This document shows positions 16,255-25,168 of a stretch of 64,000 nt of DNA, piece after piece. The DNA is from Streptomyces natalensis ATCC 27448 (GTDB lineage Bacteria > Actinomycetota > Actinomycetes > Streptomycetales > Streptomycetaceae). The stretch is from the NCBI RefSeq assembly GCF_000935125.1, contig NZ_JRKI01000026.1, forward strand, positions 124,001 to 188,000. The letters are read 5' to 3'. How positions within the stretch are numbered: position 1 is the first letter of the stretch; every line of letters begins with the position of its first letter. Both the position numbers and the translations under genes were made by a program. The notes under the pieces are model-generated. The model had not been told where the DNA came from, made no database searches, and was given only the letters and a program-made list of their open reading frames with translations.

Positions 16255-17424
16255 TCAGGCGCAGTTGCCGGAGGTCGGCTTGTCCGCGAAACGGTCGGCG
16301 AGCCAGTCGGCGGCCGGGGTCGCGCCGACGATCGCGCCGAGGACGTGTTCGCCGAGCGGGAGGGACGTCCACTGGACGGTGGCGCCCCTGGCGCACCAGT
16401 CGGCGCGGAGCTGCTTGCCGACGCCGTACGGGATCAGCTCGTCGGCGGTGCCGTGGTAGAGGTACACGGGGGCGTCCGGGGTGCGGGTGCCGAGGTCGGA
16501 GGCGCGCAGCCGCGCCCGCCAGTCCAGCTCGTCCAGCGGGTTCCTGACGGTGACGTCGGAGATTTTCTTGAAGAGGCCGGCGACGGTGTCCGCGGCCACG
16601 CAGTTCTTCTTCATGAAGTCGACGTAGTGGCGGCCCTTGTCGTTGAGGTAGGAGTCCAGGTGCAGTTCGTGGAAGGCGGCGTTCTGGCCGACGGCGGCCA
16701 TCAGGATCAGACCGGCGCCGATGTTGCCGTTGTTGTGGTCGGCGACCTTCAGCAGGTCGGCGGGCACGCCGCCGGTCGCGGTGCCCTTGACCCGGAGCTC
16801 GGGTGCGTAGGAGCGGTGCAGTTCGGCGGCCCAGCTGGTGGCCTGGCCGCCCTGGGAGTAGCCCATGATGCCGACGGGTGAGTTCCGGGTGACGCCCGAG
16901 GCGGCCGCTTCGGGCAGCCGCTGGGCGGCGCGGGCGGCGTCGAGGACGGCCTGCCCTTCGGCGCGTCCGACGGTGTAGGTGTGGTCGCCGGGCGTGCCCA
17001 GGCCCTCGTAGTCGGTGACCGCGACCGCCCAGCCGCGGGCGGTGAGCTGCTGGATGAGATTGGCCTCCATGGTGGTGCCCTTGGGGAAGCCGGCCGAGGG
17101 CGCGCACGAGTCGGCGAGCCCGACGGTGCCGACGGCGTAGGTGATCAGGGGGCGGGGGCCGGTGTGTCCGTCCTTGGGGACGATGACCGTTCCGGAGACG
17201 GTGTTGGGGGTGCCCTTGGCGGTGGTGGAACGGTAAGTGATCTGCCAGGCCCGGGTGTTGGTCGGCTCGCCGGGCAGCGGGTGGAAGGAGGTGGGGGACG
17301 ACGAGACGAGGTCGCCGGGTTGGTGGTCGGCGGCCGTGCGGTCGGCGGCGGTACTGCTGCCGGACAGGCCGAGCGCCAGGGTCAGGGCGGCGACGGCGGT
17401 GAGTGCGCTGGAGCGACGGTGCAT
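16255..17424 (-). CDS. secreted lipase / alpha-beta hydrolase (LIP family)
   Basis: A 389-residue exported hydrolase. The N-terminus (MHRRSSALTAVAALTLALGL) is a Sec signal peptide with cleavage near SSTAADR. The nucleophile elbow GYSQGG puts the catalytic serine at 190, matching the secretory lipase family. The C-terminal part carries LYHGTADELIPY (acid) and GEHVLGA (histidine). Four cysteines could form disulfides outside the cell. The substrate is likely a lipid or ester; it is not defined further. The ATG at 17424 is the only start that keeps the signal peptide. The AraC gene begins upstream on the same strand and may control it. Confidence 0.85.
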   Translation of the reverse strand: MHRRSSALTAVAALTLALGLSGSSTAADRTAADHQPGDLVSSSPTSFHPLPGEPTNTRAWQITYRSTTAKGTPNTVSGTVIVPKDGHTGPRPLITYAVGTVGLADSCAPSAGFPKGTTMEANLIQQLTARGWAVAVTDYEGLGTPGDHTYTVGRAEGQAVLDAARAAQRLPEAAASGVTRNSPVGIMGYSQGGQATSWAAELHRSYAPELRVKGTATGGVPADLLKVADHNNGNIGAGLILMAAVGQNAAFHELHLDSYLNDKGRHYVDFMKKNCVAADTVAGLFKKISDVTVRNPLDELDWRARLRASDLGTRTPDAPVYLYHGTADELIPYGVGKQLRADWCARGATVQWTSLPLGEHVLGAIVGATPAADWLADRFADKPTSGNCA

Positions 17425-17531
17425 ACGGGTCTCCCAACTGACGTCAGTGCCAGGGTGGTTGGGGGCGACCGTACTGACTGGCGGGTAAGGAGCGCGCTGA
17501 CCGGGACGCTCAGCTTTGTTGACCCGGTGTC

Positions 17532-18587
17532 TCACAGCGGGGCCGTGCCGTGTGTGGCTCCTCCGTTCGTGCGGAAGGCGCCGGGGGTCGTACCCGTCCA
17601 GCGACGGAAGGCGCGGAGGAAGGCGGTGTCCTCCGAGAAGCCCATACGGGCGGCGAGTTCGGCGATCGGCTCGTGTCCGGCGGTGAGCGCGCTGATGGCC
17701 GCGTCGCGACGTACGGCGTCCTTCAGGTGCCGGTACGAGGTGCCCTCCGCCTGGAGCCGTCGCCGTAGCGTCGCCGGACTGACCGCGAGCCGGGCCGCGA
17801 CCTCGGCGGCCTCCGGCAGCCGCGCCGGGGAGGGGGCGCGCAGGGCCCGGTCGAGGGTGCGCCGAACCTGTTCGGCGACGGTGGTGCCCCAGTCGCGCCG
17901 GCTGAGCAGATCGGCCGGCGCCCGCCGCAGCATCGCGGTCAGCGCGGCCTCGTCCCGTACGACGGGCGCGGCCAGCCAGTGCGGGTCCCAGCCCGCCGCG
18001 GTGTGGCGGGCGCCGAACTCCACCGGGCAGCCGAACAGCATGCCGTACTCGGCAGCATGGGGCGGCTCCCGGTGGGCGAACTGCGCCCAGTGCAGCGGGA
18101 TGCGCCGGCCGATCAGCCAGCCGGCGAGCCGGTGCCAGATGATCAGGATGCATTCGGCGAGGAACTGGCCGTGGTCGTAGGGGCGCAGATCGTTGCGTAC
18201 GGAGAAGACGGCCTCGGAGGCGCCGTCCGGGCCGGTGCGTAAGGTGACGGCCATCTCGGGTCCGCCGGGGAAGAGGGCGTAGAAGCGTGCCGCGCGCTCC
18301 AGGGCGGCGCCGAGGTCGTGGCAGCCCAGGCAGGCGTGGCACATCATCGCGAAGGTGCCGCGGCGGCTGGGGTACGGTCCCAGGCCCAGGAACTCGTCGT
18401 CGGTGGCGTGGTGCAGGGCCTTGATCAGCCGGGTGAACTGTTCGGGGGTGACCCGGGCGCGCTCGTCGGCCGGCAGGAGGGGCGGGATCCGGGCGGTCTG
18501 GAGCAGGGGAAGGGTGTCGATACCGCGGCGCCGGGCGCCGCTCAGCGCGGCCCGCACAAAGTGCATCGCGATCGTCAGGCGGCTCAT
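17532..18587 (-). CDS. AraC-family transcriptional regulator
   Basis: A 351-residue regulator. The N-terminal two thirds resemble the arabinose-binding-like domain of the OruR/ArgR-type AraC group (HFVRAALSGARRRGIDTLPL, then LPADERARVTPEQFTRL). The C-terminal 100 residues hold two helix-turn-helix motifs: ARLAVSPATLRRRLQAEG and AARMGFSEDTAFLRAFRRW followed by GTTPGAFR. The ATG at 18587 is chosen because the 35 codons before it come from a dispersed repeat that also precedes ureF; GGGGGAG within the repeat stands 7 nt from this ATG. The downstream lipase is a natural candidate target. Confidence 0.85.
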   Translation of the reverse strand: MSRLTIAMHFVRAALSGARRRGIDTLPLLQTARIPPLLPADERARVTPEQFTRLIKALHHATDDEFLGLGPYPSRRGTFAMMCHACLGCHDLGAALERAARFYALFPGGPEMAVTLRTGPDGASEAVFSVRNDLRPYDHGQFLAECILIIWHRLAGWLIGRRIPLHWAQFAHREPPHAAEYGMLFGCPVEFGARHTAAGWDPHWLAAPVVRDEAALTAMLRRAPADLLSRRDWGTTVAEQVRRTLDRALRAPSPARLPEAAEVAARLAVSPATLRRRLQAEGTSYRHLKDAVRRDAAISALTAGHEPIAELAARMGFSEDTAFLRAFRRWTGTTPGAFRTNGGATHGTAPL

Positions 18588-18692
18588 GCCGAAACTCCCC
18601 CCGTCTCCGACCGGGGGCACCCCCACGCTTCGCTCGGCTTCGCGTTGGCTCAGCGCGCACCCTTTGATGACGAGTTCGCTGCGCTCGCTCAT
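18588..18692 (-). repeat. start-codon cassette repeat, copy 1 (before AraC)
   Basis: A dispersed repeat of about 105 bp that opens ATGAGCGAGCGCAGCGAAC and ends GGGGGAGTTTCGGC directly before the ATGAGC start of the regulator. It could extend the regulator in frame by 35 residues (MSERSELVIKGCA...). Copies lie at 25831-25903 and 63307-63411. It supplies the ribosome-binding site of the gene. Confidence 0.7.
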
Positions 18693-18757
18693 AGCCCGAC
18701 ACGGTAGCCGCCGTGAGCGGACAGGTCAGCGGGCGTGACCGTTCCCGTCACCCGCGG

Positions 18758-18790
18758 CCAGGGCCTGCCCGACGGTCGGACAGGCCCTGG
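18758..18790. terminator. hairpin after hypE
   Basis: CCAGGGCCTGCCCGA and TCGGACAGGCCCTGG pair over 15 bp with one mismatch and a 3-nt loop. It stands 55 nt beyond the hypE stop and probably ends the hydrogenase transcript. It is a member of the AGGGC..GTCCGA family. Confidence 0.65.
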
Positions 18791-18844
18791 CAGATGGCGG
18801 CGCTCCCATGACGCTTCCTATGACATGCGTCTTATGACGCCCCC

Positions 18845-19906
18845 TCAGCAGATCCGCGGCAGCTGCTCCCCCACCGGCAGATCGACCACCCGTGTCCCGC
18901 CGAGCGAGGTGTGGGCGACGACCATGCCGGGGTGGGCCTCGACGGCTTCGCCGATGATCGCGGCGCCGGCGCCCAGGGGGTGGGCGCGCATGGCGTCCAG
19001 TACGGCGTCGGCGTGGGCGCGGGGGACGAAGGCGATCAGCTTGCCTTCGTTGGCGACGTACATCGGGTCGAGCCCGAGGATGGCGCAGGCGTTGCCGACG
19101 GTGGGCGGGATGGGAACGGCGCGTTCCTGGAGGGCGATGCCGGTGCCGGAGGCGGCGGCGATTTCGTTGAGGGCGGCGGCCAGACCGCCGCGGGTGGGGT
19201 CGCGCAGGGCGTGCAGATCGGGCGTGACGGCGAGCATGGTCTCGACCAGGCCGCCGAGGGCCGCGCAGTCGCTTTCGATCTCGACGCCGAATTCGAGCCC
19301 TTCGCGGACGCTCATGATCGCCACGCCGTGGACGCCGATGTCGCCGCTGACGATGACCACATCGCCCGGGACGACGCGCTGGGGACGCAGGTCGACGCCG
19401 GCCGGGATCAGTCCGATACCGGCGGTGTTGAGGTAGATGCCGTCACCGTGGCCGGCCTCGACGACCTTGGTGTCACCGGTGGCCACTTCGACGCGAGCGG
19501 CGCGGGCGGCCGCGCCCATGGCCTCGGCGACGCGGGCCAGGACGGGCATGTCGATGCCCTCTTCGAGAATGAAGCCGCAGGAGAGGTAGGCGGCGCGGGC
19601 ACCGCTCATGGCGAGGTCGTTGACGGTGCCGTTGACGGCGAGGTCGCCGATGCTGCCGCCGGGGAAGAACAGGGGGCGTACGACGTAGGAGTCGGTGGAG
19701 AAGGCCAGGCGCAGCCCGCCGAGGGTGAGGGCGGCGCTGTCGCCGAGCTGGGCGAGGATGTCGCCGCCGAAGGCCGGGGCGAAGATCTGCTCGACGAGTT
19801 CGGCGGACAGGGCGCCGCCTCCGCCGTGCCCCATGACGATGCGGGGCGTCTCGCGCAGCGGGGCGGGGCAGGTCCAGCCGGTGATGTCCAAGGTGGGCTC
19901 AGGCAA
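18845..19906 (-). CDS. hypE: hydrogenase maturation factor HypE
   Basis: A 353-residue enzyme that dehydrates its own C-terminal carbamoylated cysteine to a thiocyanate, giving the CN ligands of the [NiFe] centre. It ends in PRIC, the obligatory C-terminal cysteine. The N-terminal GHGGGGALSAELV and DSYVVRPLFFPGG regions and DPTRGGLAAALNE belong to the PurM-like fold. The start is TTG at 19906, backed by GGAGG 9 nt upstream, and overlaps the hypD stop by 8 nt, as expected for translational coupling. It is the last gene of the locus. Partners are HypF (carbamoyl donor) and the HypC-HypD complex, both encoded just upstream. Confidence 0.93.
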   Translation of the reverse strand: MPEPTLDITGWTCPAPLRETPRIVMGHGGGGALSAELVEQIFAPAFGGDILAQLGDSAALTLGGLRLAFSTDSYVVRPLFFPGGSIGDLAVNGTVNDLAMSGARAAYLSCGFILEEGIDMPVLARVAEAMGAAARAARVEVATGDTKVVEAGHGDGIYLNTAGIGLIPAGVDLRPQRVVPGDVVIVSGDIGVHGVAIMSVREGLEFGVEIESDCAALGGLVETMLAVTPDLHALRDPTRGGLAAALNEIAAASGTGIALQERAVPIPPTVGNACAILGLDPMYVANEGKLIAFVPRAHADAVLDAMRAHPLGAGAAIIGEAVEAHPGMVVAHTSLGGTRVVDLPVGEQLPRIC

Positions 19907-21023
19907 CGGGGCTCGCCTCCAGCTTGGTGGGGGTGACGCCGAGTCGGCGGTAGAGGTAGTAGGCGGCGCAGGCCCCTTCGCTGGAGACCATGGTGGCGCC
20001 GAGCGGGGTGCGCGGAGTGCAGGTGGTGCCGAACGCCTCGCACTCGTGCGGTTTGATCAGGCCTTGCAGGACCTCGCCGCTGCGGCAGGCGGCGGGTTCG
20101 CGGGTGGCGATGTTCTCGACGGAGAAACGGTGTTCGGCGTCGAAGTCACGGTAGCGGGCGGACAGCCGCCAGCCGCTGTCGGGGATGGTGCCGATGCCGC
20201 GCCAGGCGCGGTCGGTGACCTCGAAGACGTCGTCGAGCATGGCGCGGGCGGCGGGGTTACCGCCGGCGCGTACGGCGCGCGGGTAGGCGTTGTCGACGGT
20301 GTGCTCACCGCGTTCGAGCTGGCGGACGGTGCGGCGGATGCCTTCGAGGAGGTCGAGCGGTTCGAAGCCGGTGACGACGATGGGGACGCGGAAGCGTTCG
20401 GCGAGGGCGGGGTATTCGTCCATGCCCATGACGCTGCACACATGTCCGGCGGCGAGGAATGCCTGGACGCGGCAGCTCGGCGAGGTCATGATCGCTTCGA
20501 TGGCGGGCGGCACGCGGACGTGGGAGACCAGCAGGCTGAAGTTGGGGATGCGGTGCCTGCGGGCCTGATAGACCGTCATGGCGTTGGGCGGGGCGGTGGT
20601 TTCGAAGCCGATGCCGAAGAACACCACCTCGCGGTCGGGGTTCTGCCGGGCGATCTTGAGGGCGTCGAGCGGGGAGTAGACGACGCGGACGTCGCCGCCC
20701 TCGCTGCGGACGCGGAACAGGTCGCGGCCGGTACCGGGGACGCGGAGCATGTCCCCGAAGGAGCAGAAGATGACGTCGGGCCGGGCGGCGATCTCCAGGG
20801 CCTTGTCGATGACTTCGAGCGGGGTGACGCAGACGGGGCAGCCGGGACCGTGGATCAACTCCACGTTGTCCGGGAGGAGTTGATCGATTCCGTGGCGGAT
20901 GATGGTATGGGTCTGGCCGCCGCAGACCTCCATCAGGGCCCAGGGCCGGGTCGCCGTGGCATGGATGTCGTCCAGCAGCCGCCGGGCCAGTTCGGGGTCC
21001 TGGAACTCGTCGATGTACTTCAC
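19899..21023 (-). CDS. hypD: hydrogenase maturation factor HypD
   Basis: A 374-residue scaffold for the Fe(CN)2CO group. Conserved pieces are MEVCGGQTHT, HGPGCPVCVTP, SFGDMLRVPG and GFETTAPPNA, and near the end ECEAFGTTCTP, consistent with a [4Fe-4S] site plus the cysteine that holds iron with HypC. It starts with GTG at 21023 (VKYIDEFQ), which overlaps the hypC stop (GTGA). It works with HypC as the receiver of CN ligands from HypE. The length is normal for the family and all key cysteines are present. Confidence 0.94.
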   Translation of the reverse strand: MKYIDEFQDPELARRLLDDIHATATRPWALMEVCGGQTHTIIRHGIDQLLPDNVELIHGPGCPVCVTPLEVIDKALEIAARPDVIFCSFGDMLRVPGTGRDLFRVRSEGGDVRVVYSPLDALKIARQNPDREVVFFGIGFETTAPPNAMTVYQARRHRIPNFSLLVSHVRVPPAIEAIMTSPSCRVQAFLAAGHVCSVMGMDEYPALAERFRVPIVVTGFEPLDLLEGIRRTVRQLERGEHTVDNAYPRAVRAGGNPAARAMLDDVFEVTDRAWRGIGTIPDSGWRLSARYRDFDAEHRFSVENIATREPAACRSGEVLQGLIKPHECEAFGTTCTPRTPLGATMVSSEGACAAYYLYRRLGVTPTKLEASPVA

Positions 21024-21343
21024 CGCTGCGCCTCCTGCGCTTCGTCCTTCACGGCGGGCCCGGGGACCGTGCCCGCCTCGGCGGCGGCCGCTTCCCAGGG
21101 GTCGCCGAACTCCTCCTGGAGCAGCCCGAGTTCCTCGAAGAGGGCGAGGGTCTGCCGGGCCGATTCCTCGTCCAGGCGCTGGAGTGCGAAGCCGACGTGG
21201 ACGATGGCGTACTCGCCCACCGCGAGATCGGGTACGTACTCCAGGCAGACCTCCTTGACCACGCCGCCGAAGTCGACGGTGGCCATCCGGGTGCCGTCGC
21301 GTTCCTCGATCTCCACCACCTTGCCGGGTACCGCCAGGCACAT
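21020..21343 (-). CDS. hypC: hydrogenase maturation chaperone HypC
   Basis: A 107-residue protein beginning MCLAVPGKVVEI; Cys2, exposed after Met removal, is the iron-holding residue in the HypC/HybG family. The usual length is about 75-95, so this one has an acidic Ala/Glu-rich C-terminal extension (about 80-107). It binds HypD and passes the Fe(CN)2CO group to the large subunit. The ATG at 21343 has GAGGAG upstream. It follows hypF after a 163-nt gap holding CATGCG repeats, the longest gap among the hyp genes, and overlaps hypD by 4 nt. Confidence 0.93.
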   Translation of the reverse strand: MCLAVPGKVVEIEERDGTRMATVDFGGVVKEVCLEYVPDLAVGEYAIVHVGFALQRLDEESARQTLALFEELGLLQEEFGDPWEAAAAEAGTVPGPAVKDEAQEAQR

Positions 21344-21381
21344 GGGTTTCTCCTCGTCGTGGGTGCGGTCGCGGGTGCGTT

Positions 21382-21460
21382 CATGCGTACGGTCTGTCGT
21401 GCATGCGGTCTGCCATGCGTCGGTCGGTCATGCGTCGGTCTGCCATGCGTTCGGTCTTCG
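21382..21460 (-). repeat. imperfect CATGCG tandem repeat between hypF and hypC
   Basis: Five CATGCG units at 21382, 21402, 21414, 21429 and 21444, with 12-20 nt spacing and shared GGTC. On the coding strand this gives a 21-codon open frame rich in Met, Asp and Arg (ATG at 21446, stop at 21381) ahead of hypC. It is either a leader peptide or chance. Confidence 0.5.
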
Positions 21461-21506
21461 GTGCGGCCGTGCAGGGTCCGGCCGTCGTGCAGGGCCCCTG
21501 CCGCTC

Positions 21507-23894
21507 TCAGTCGGGTCCGTCGGCCCGGCGGGCGGCGATGACGAGCTGGCCGAGGGCCAGTCCCCCGTCGTTGGGCGGGACGCGGCGGTGCAGCAGGACG
21601 GTGAGGCCGTCGGCGCGCAGCAGCCGGGCGGTGGTGGTGGCCAGCAGGGTGTTGGCGAAGACGCCGCCGGTCAGGGCGACGGTGTCCAGCCCCGTGCGGT
21701 CGCGGGCCAGCCGGCACCAACGGTGGACGAGGGCGGCGACCGCGGTGTGGAAGCGGGCCGCGATCAGAGCCGGGGCCACTCCTGCGCGCAGGTCCGCGAG
21801 GACGGCGGCGAGAACGGGGGCGGGGTCGGCGACGGCGGGCGCGGCGGGGTCGGCGGCATCGAGGGCGAAGGCGTAGCCGGGGCCGTGGTCGTCGTCGGCG
21901 GCGGTCAGGGCCGCCGCTTCCAGGGCGAGGGCGGCCTGGGCCTCGTATCCGGCGTGGTGGCACACCCCGGCCAGGGAGGAGACGGCGTCGAAGAGGCGGC
22001 CCATGCTGGAGGTGGGCACGCAGTTCAGACCGCACCGGAGCTGTTGGTGCAGGAGCCGTCGTTCGTCGGGCGGGCAGGCCGCGACCGGGGGCAGGTCCGC
22101 GGCCGCATCGAGTCCGGCGGCGTGCAGCTGCGCCAGGGCCATCCGGTAGGGGCGGCGGACGGTGGCATCGCCGCCGGGCAGCGGGACGTAGCGCAGATGC
22201 CCCAGGCGGCGGTATCCGTCGTAGTCGGCGAGCAGGACCTCGCCGCCCCAGATCGCGCCGTCGTCCCCGTAGCCGGTGCCGTCGAAGGCCACGCCGATCA
22301 CCGGGCGGCTGCCGTCGAGGCCGTGTTCGGCCATGGCGGCGGCGATATGGGCGTGGTGGTGCTGGACGTGGACCACCTGCCGCTCTCCGGCGTGCCGTCG
22401 GGCCCATTGGGTGGAGCGGTAGCCGGGGTGCCGGTCGGCGGCGAGCAGTTCGGGGCGTACGCCGGTGACCGTTTCGAGATGTTCCTCGGCCCGGTGGAAC
22501 GCCTGCTGGGTCGCCAGGTCGTCCATATCGCCGATGTGGGCGGACAGCCATGCCCTGCGCCCCTCCCCCAGGCACAGCACGTTCTTCAGATCGCCGCCGG
22601 TCGCGAGCGCGGGCCGTACGGGGACAGGGAGGGTCACCGGGAAGGGTGCATGGCCGCGGGAGCGCCGTACGAACAGCGGCTCGCCGTCGCAGAGGCGGAC
22701 GACCGAGTCGTCGCAGGGGACCTGGATGGGGCGGTCGTGGGTGAGCCAGGCGTCGGCCAGATGGGCCAGGCGGCGCAGGGCCTCGTCGTCGTCGGTGACG
22801 ATGGGCTCGCCGGCTGTGTTGCCGCTGGTCATCACGAGCAGTCCGGGCCCTGGAGGATCGCCGGGCAGGCCGAGGAGCAAGTGGTGGAGGGGGGTGTAGG
22901 GAAGCATCACGCCCAGGTCGGGGCTGCCCGGGGCGACGGCGGGTGAGAGGGGGGCGGCGCCGTGCGGGGGGCGGCGGCGCAGCAGGACGATGGGCCGGGC
23001 GGGGCCGGTGAGCAGGGCGCGTTCGGCGTCCGATACGTGTACCAGCCGTTCCACATCAGATAGTTGACGGGCCATCACGGCAAAGGGTTTGTCACCGCGG
23101 GCCTTGCGTTGGCGCAGCCGGGCGACGGCGTCGTCGTCGGCCGCATCGCAGACGAGGTGGTAGCCGCCGAGGCCCTTGACGGCGACGACGGCGCCGTCGG
23201 CGAGGAGTCGGCGGGTGGCGGTGAGCGGGTCGTCGCCGGGGCGGGGGTCCGCGCCGGTCAGGCGGAGCCGGGGGCCGCAGTCGTGGCAGGCGATGGGCTG
23301 GGCGTGGAAGCGGCGGTCGGCGGGGTCGGCGTATTCCTGGGCGCAGCGGGGGCACATGGGGAAGCGGGCCATGGTCGTCATGGCGCGGTCGTAGGGCAGC
23401 GCGGTGACGATGGTGAAGCGGGGGCCGCAGTGGGTGCAGGTGAGGAAGGGGTGGCGGTAGCGGCGGTCCGCGGGGTCGCGCAGTTCGGCGAGGCAGGCGT
23501 CGCAGGTGGCGGCGTCCGGGGCGACCAGGGTGCGGGAGGGGCCGTCGGTGCGGGAGGGGCGGATGGCGAAGCCGGTGCCGCCGGTGACGGGGATGTCGAG
23601 GACGTCGGCGCTCTCCACCATGGCGAGCGGGGGCGCGTCCTCGCGGATGCGTGCGGCGAAGCGGGCGACGGCGGCGGGCGGGCCCTCGGCCTCGGCGACG
23701 ACGCCGTCGGGGGTGTTGGTCACCTGTCCGGTCAGGCCGAGTTCGGTGGCGAGGGCGTGGACGAACGGCCGGAATCCCACGCCCTGGACGACCCCGCGCA
23801 CGGCGATCCGGCACCGTACGGCGGCCGTCTGCGCGGGGGCGGACGGCGCGGGGACGGCCTCCGTCGCCGCGGCATCGGCCTGCCGTACCGTCAT
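21507..23894 (-). CDS. hypF: carbamoyltransferase HypF
   Basis: A 795-residue multidomain enzyme that makes the carbamoyl group for the CN ligands from carbamoyl phosphate. Domains in order: acylphosphatase-like (about 28-115, VRGVVQGVGFRPFVHAL), two zinc-ribbon-like pairs (CDAC, CTHC, CPRC, CHDC; about 125-190), a YrdC/Sua5-like domain (about 205-390), and the Kae1-like carbamoyltransferase domain with VQHHHAHIAAAMAEHG, FDGTGYGDDG and ALTGGVFANT. It is slightly longer than the usual 750 residues, with an Ala/Pro-rich N-terminus. The ATG at 23894 overlaps the hypB stop (ATGA). Confidence 0.94.
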   Translation of the reverse strand: MTVRQADAAATEAVPAPSAPAQTAAVRCRIAVRGVVQGVGFRPFVHALATELGLTGQVTNTPDGVVAEAEGPPAAVARFAARIREDAPPLAMVESADVLDIPVTGGTGFAIRPSRTDGPSRTLVAPDAATCDACLAELRDPADRRYRHPFLTCTHCGPRFTIVTALPYDRAMTTMARFPMCPRCAQEYADPADRRFHAQPIACHDCGPRLRLTGADPRPGDDPLTATRRLLADGAVVAVKGLGGYHLVCDAADDDAVARLRQRKARGDKPFAVMARQLSDVERLVHVSDAERALLTGPARPIVLLRRRPPHGAAPLSPAVAPGSPDLGVMLPYTPLHHLLLGLPGDPPGPGLLVMTSGNTAGEPIVTDDDEALRRLAHLADAWLTHDRPIQVPCDDSVVRLCDGEPLFVRRSRGHAPFPVTLPVPVRPALATGGDLKNVLCLGEGRRAWLSAHIGDMDDLATQQAFHRAEEHLETVTGVRPELLAADRHPGYRSTQWARRHAGERQVVHVQHHHAHIAAAMAEHGLDGSRPVIGVAFDGTGYGDDGAIWGGEVLLADYDGYRRLGHLRYVPLPGGDATVRRPYRMALAQLHAAGLDAAADLPPVAACPPDERRLLHQQLRCGLNCVPTSSMGRLFDAVSSLAGVCHHAGYEAQAALALEAAALTAADDDHGPGYAFALDAADPAAPAVADPAPVLAAVLADLRAGVAPALIAARFHTAVAALVHRWCRLARDRTGLDTVALTGGVFANTLLATTTARLLRADGLTVLLHRRVPPNDGGLALGQLVIAARRADGPD

Positions 23895-24640
23895 GACTGG
23901 CTCTGCACCAGCGAGTTGGGGTCGAGCACGGAGGCGGGCTCGGGGTGGGAGTGCTGCTGGGTCATCACCGGGACATGCACGGGGGCGCCGTCGAGGGCGG
24001 CGAGCGCGCGGTCCAGCAGGGCGCCGTCGCCCTCGCCGCGCCGGGCCGAGGTGCATACGATCTCCACGCCGGGGTTGATCTGTTCGACGTGCGCGCGGAA
24101 GGCGGCCTCGTCGAATCCGACGGCCGCGGCGATATCGGTTTTGGTCACCACGACCAGATGGGCCAGCCCGAAGGCGGTGGGGTACTTGAGCGGTTTGTCC
24201 TCGCCTTCGGTGACCGAGGCGAGAACCACCCGCAGGGTCTCGCCGAGGTCGTAGGAGGCCGGGCAGACCAGGTTTCCGACGTTCTCGATGAACAGCAGCC
24301 GGGTCTCCTGGGGAAGCCAGCCGTCGAGGTGCCCGCCGAGCATCCCCGCCTCCAGATGGCACAGCCCGTCGGTGAGGACCTGTTTGACGGGCGCTCCGGA
24401 GCGGGCCAGGCGGGTGGCGTCGTTCTCGGTGGCGAGGTCGGCGGTGAGCGCCGCGACGGGGATGCCGCGCCGCCGGGCGAGGGTCAGTTCGCGTTCCAGC
24501 AGGGCGGTCTTGCCGCTGCCGGGGCTGGAGAGCAGATTGACGACCGCGGTGCCCCGGGCCGCCAGGTCCTCGCGCAGCAGACGGGCGCAGGCGTCGTTCT
24601 TGGCGAGGACGGCCTGTTGCAGATCGACGACTCGGCACAT
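23891..24640 (-). CDS. hypB: nickel-insertion GTPase HypB
   Basis: A 249-residue SIMIBI-class GTPase that drives nickel insertion into the large subunit with HypA. The P-loop is SSPGSGKTALLE, ENVGNLVCP carries the metal-binding region and TKTD the guanine-specificity motif. There is no histidine-rich nickel-storage stretch at the N-terminus, unlike some HypB proteins; a CRVV at the start supplies one cysteine. A tail of about 20 residues (PEPASVLDPNSLVQ) is unusual. The ATG at 24640 starts just 4 nt after the hypA stop, and the 3' end overlaps hypF. Confidence 0.93.
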   Translation of the reverse strand: MCRVVDLQQAVLAKNDACARLLREDLAARGTAVVNLLSSPGSGKTALLERELTLARRRGIPVAALTADLATENDATRLARSGAPVKQVLTDGLCHLEAGMLGGHLDGWLPQETRLLFIENVGNLVCPASYDLGETLRVVLASVTEGEDKPLKYPTAFGLAHLVVVTKTDIAAAVGFDEAAFRAHVEQINPGVEIVCTSARRGEGDGALLDRALAALDGAPVHVPVMTQQHSHPEPASVLDPNSLVQSQS

Positions 24641-24644
24641 GGTG

Positions 24645-25025
24645 TCAGCGCTCCTGGTGGGTCGGTTGCGGCCGCGGGGCGTCGTGCCAGCTGACGCTGA
24701 CGATCTGGAGTTCGCGGCCGGACAGCAGCTCGGTGTCGGCCCCTCCGCACCCGGGGCAGGTCAGCCGCGGCGGCATGCCCGTCTCCCAGGTGCGGGTGCA
24801 GGGGCGGCAGCGGGCGCGGGCGGCGACCTGTTCGATGATCAGCTCCGCACCCTCCAGCACCGTTTCCGCGCAGGCGAGTTCGAAGGAGAAGGCGAGGGCG
24901 TCGGGGACCACTCCGGCCAGTTCGCCGACCTGGAGGCGGACGCTGCTGACCGCGGTGGCCCGTTCGAACCGGGCCGCGCCGTCGATCTGGTCCACGACCG
25001 CCAGCGCGAGGGACATCTCGTGCAT
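24645..25025 (-). CDS. hypA: nickel metallochaperone HypA
   Basis: A 126-residue nickel- and zinc-binding protein. It starts MHEMSLALAV, in which the His2 side chain binds nickel, and has a zinc domain from two CxxC pairs (CRPC and CPGC) near residues 74-95. The zinc domain is cut to the C-terminal half, as in family members. It loads nickel with HypB. The ATG at 25025 is chosen because Met-His-Glu must be N-terminal. An upstream open frame with a Pro/Arg-rich extension is rejected for this reason. It is followed at once by hypB. Confidence 0.93.
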   Translation of the reverse strand: MHEMSLALAVVDQIDGAARFERATAVSSVRLQVGELAGVVPDALAFSFELACAETVLEGAELIIEQVAARARCRPCTRTWETGMPPRLTCPGCGGADTELLSGRELQIVSVSWHDAPRPQPTHQER

Positions 25026-25168
25026 CGGTTTCTCTCCGGTGGGGGACGCGGGGGGTGCGGCGCGGCCCATTAGACGGCGCGGCCGCCGGGCGGCCGGGGT
25101 GCCTCGCCGGGGCGGGCCGGTGGCGTCCGCCGTTCGGTGCAGCGGGTCCGCCGCCCGGGGCGGGGCCG

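Noticed and set aside
18588..18692. N-terminal extension of the AraC protein (MSERSELV...)
   Set aside because: The same peptide precedes ureF in frame because of a dispersed repeat; it is not part of the family fold.
21382..21460. CRISPR-like array at the hypF-hypC gap
   Set aside because: Units are only 6 bp conserved with 12-20 nt period, without spacers of constant length and without cas genes.
19695..22946. 1083-residue open frame on the + strand over hypE-hypF
   Set aside because: The hyp genes on the - strand are beyond doubt; the frame is Gly/Val/Ala-rich shadow.
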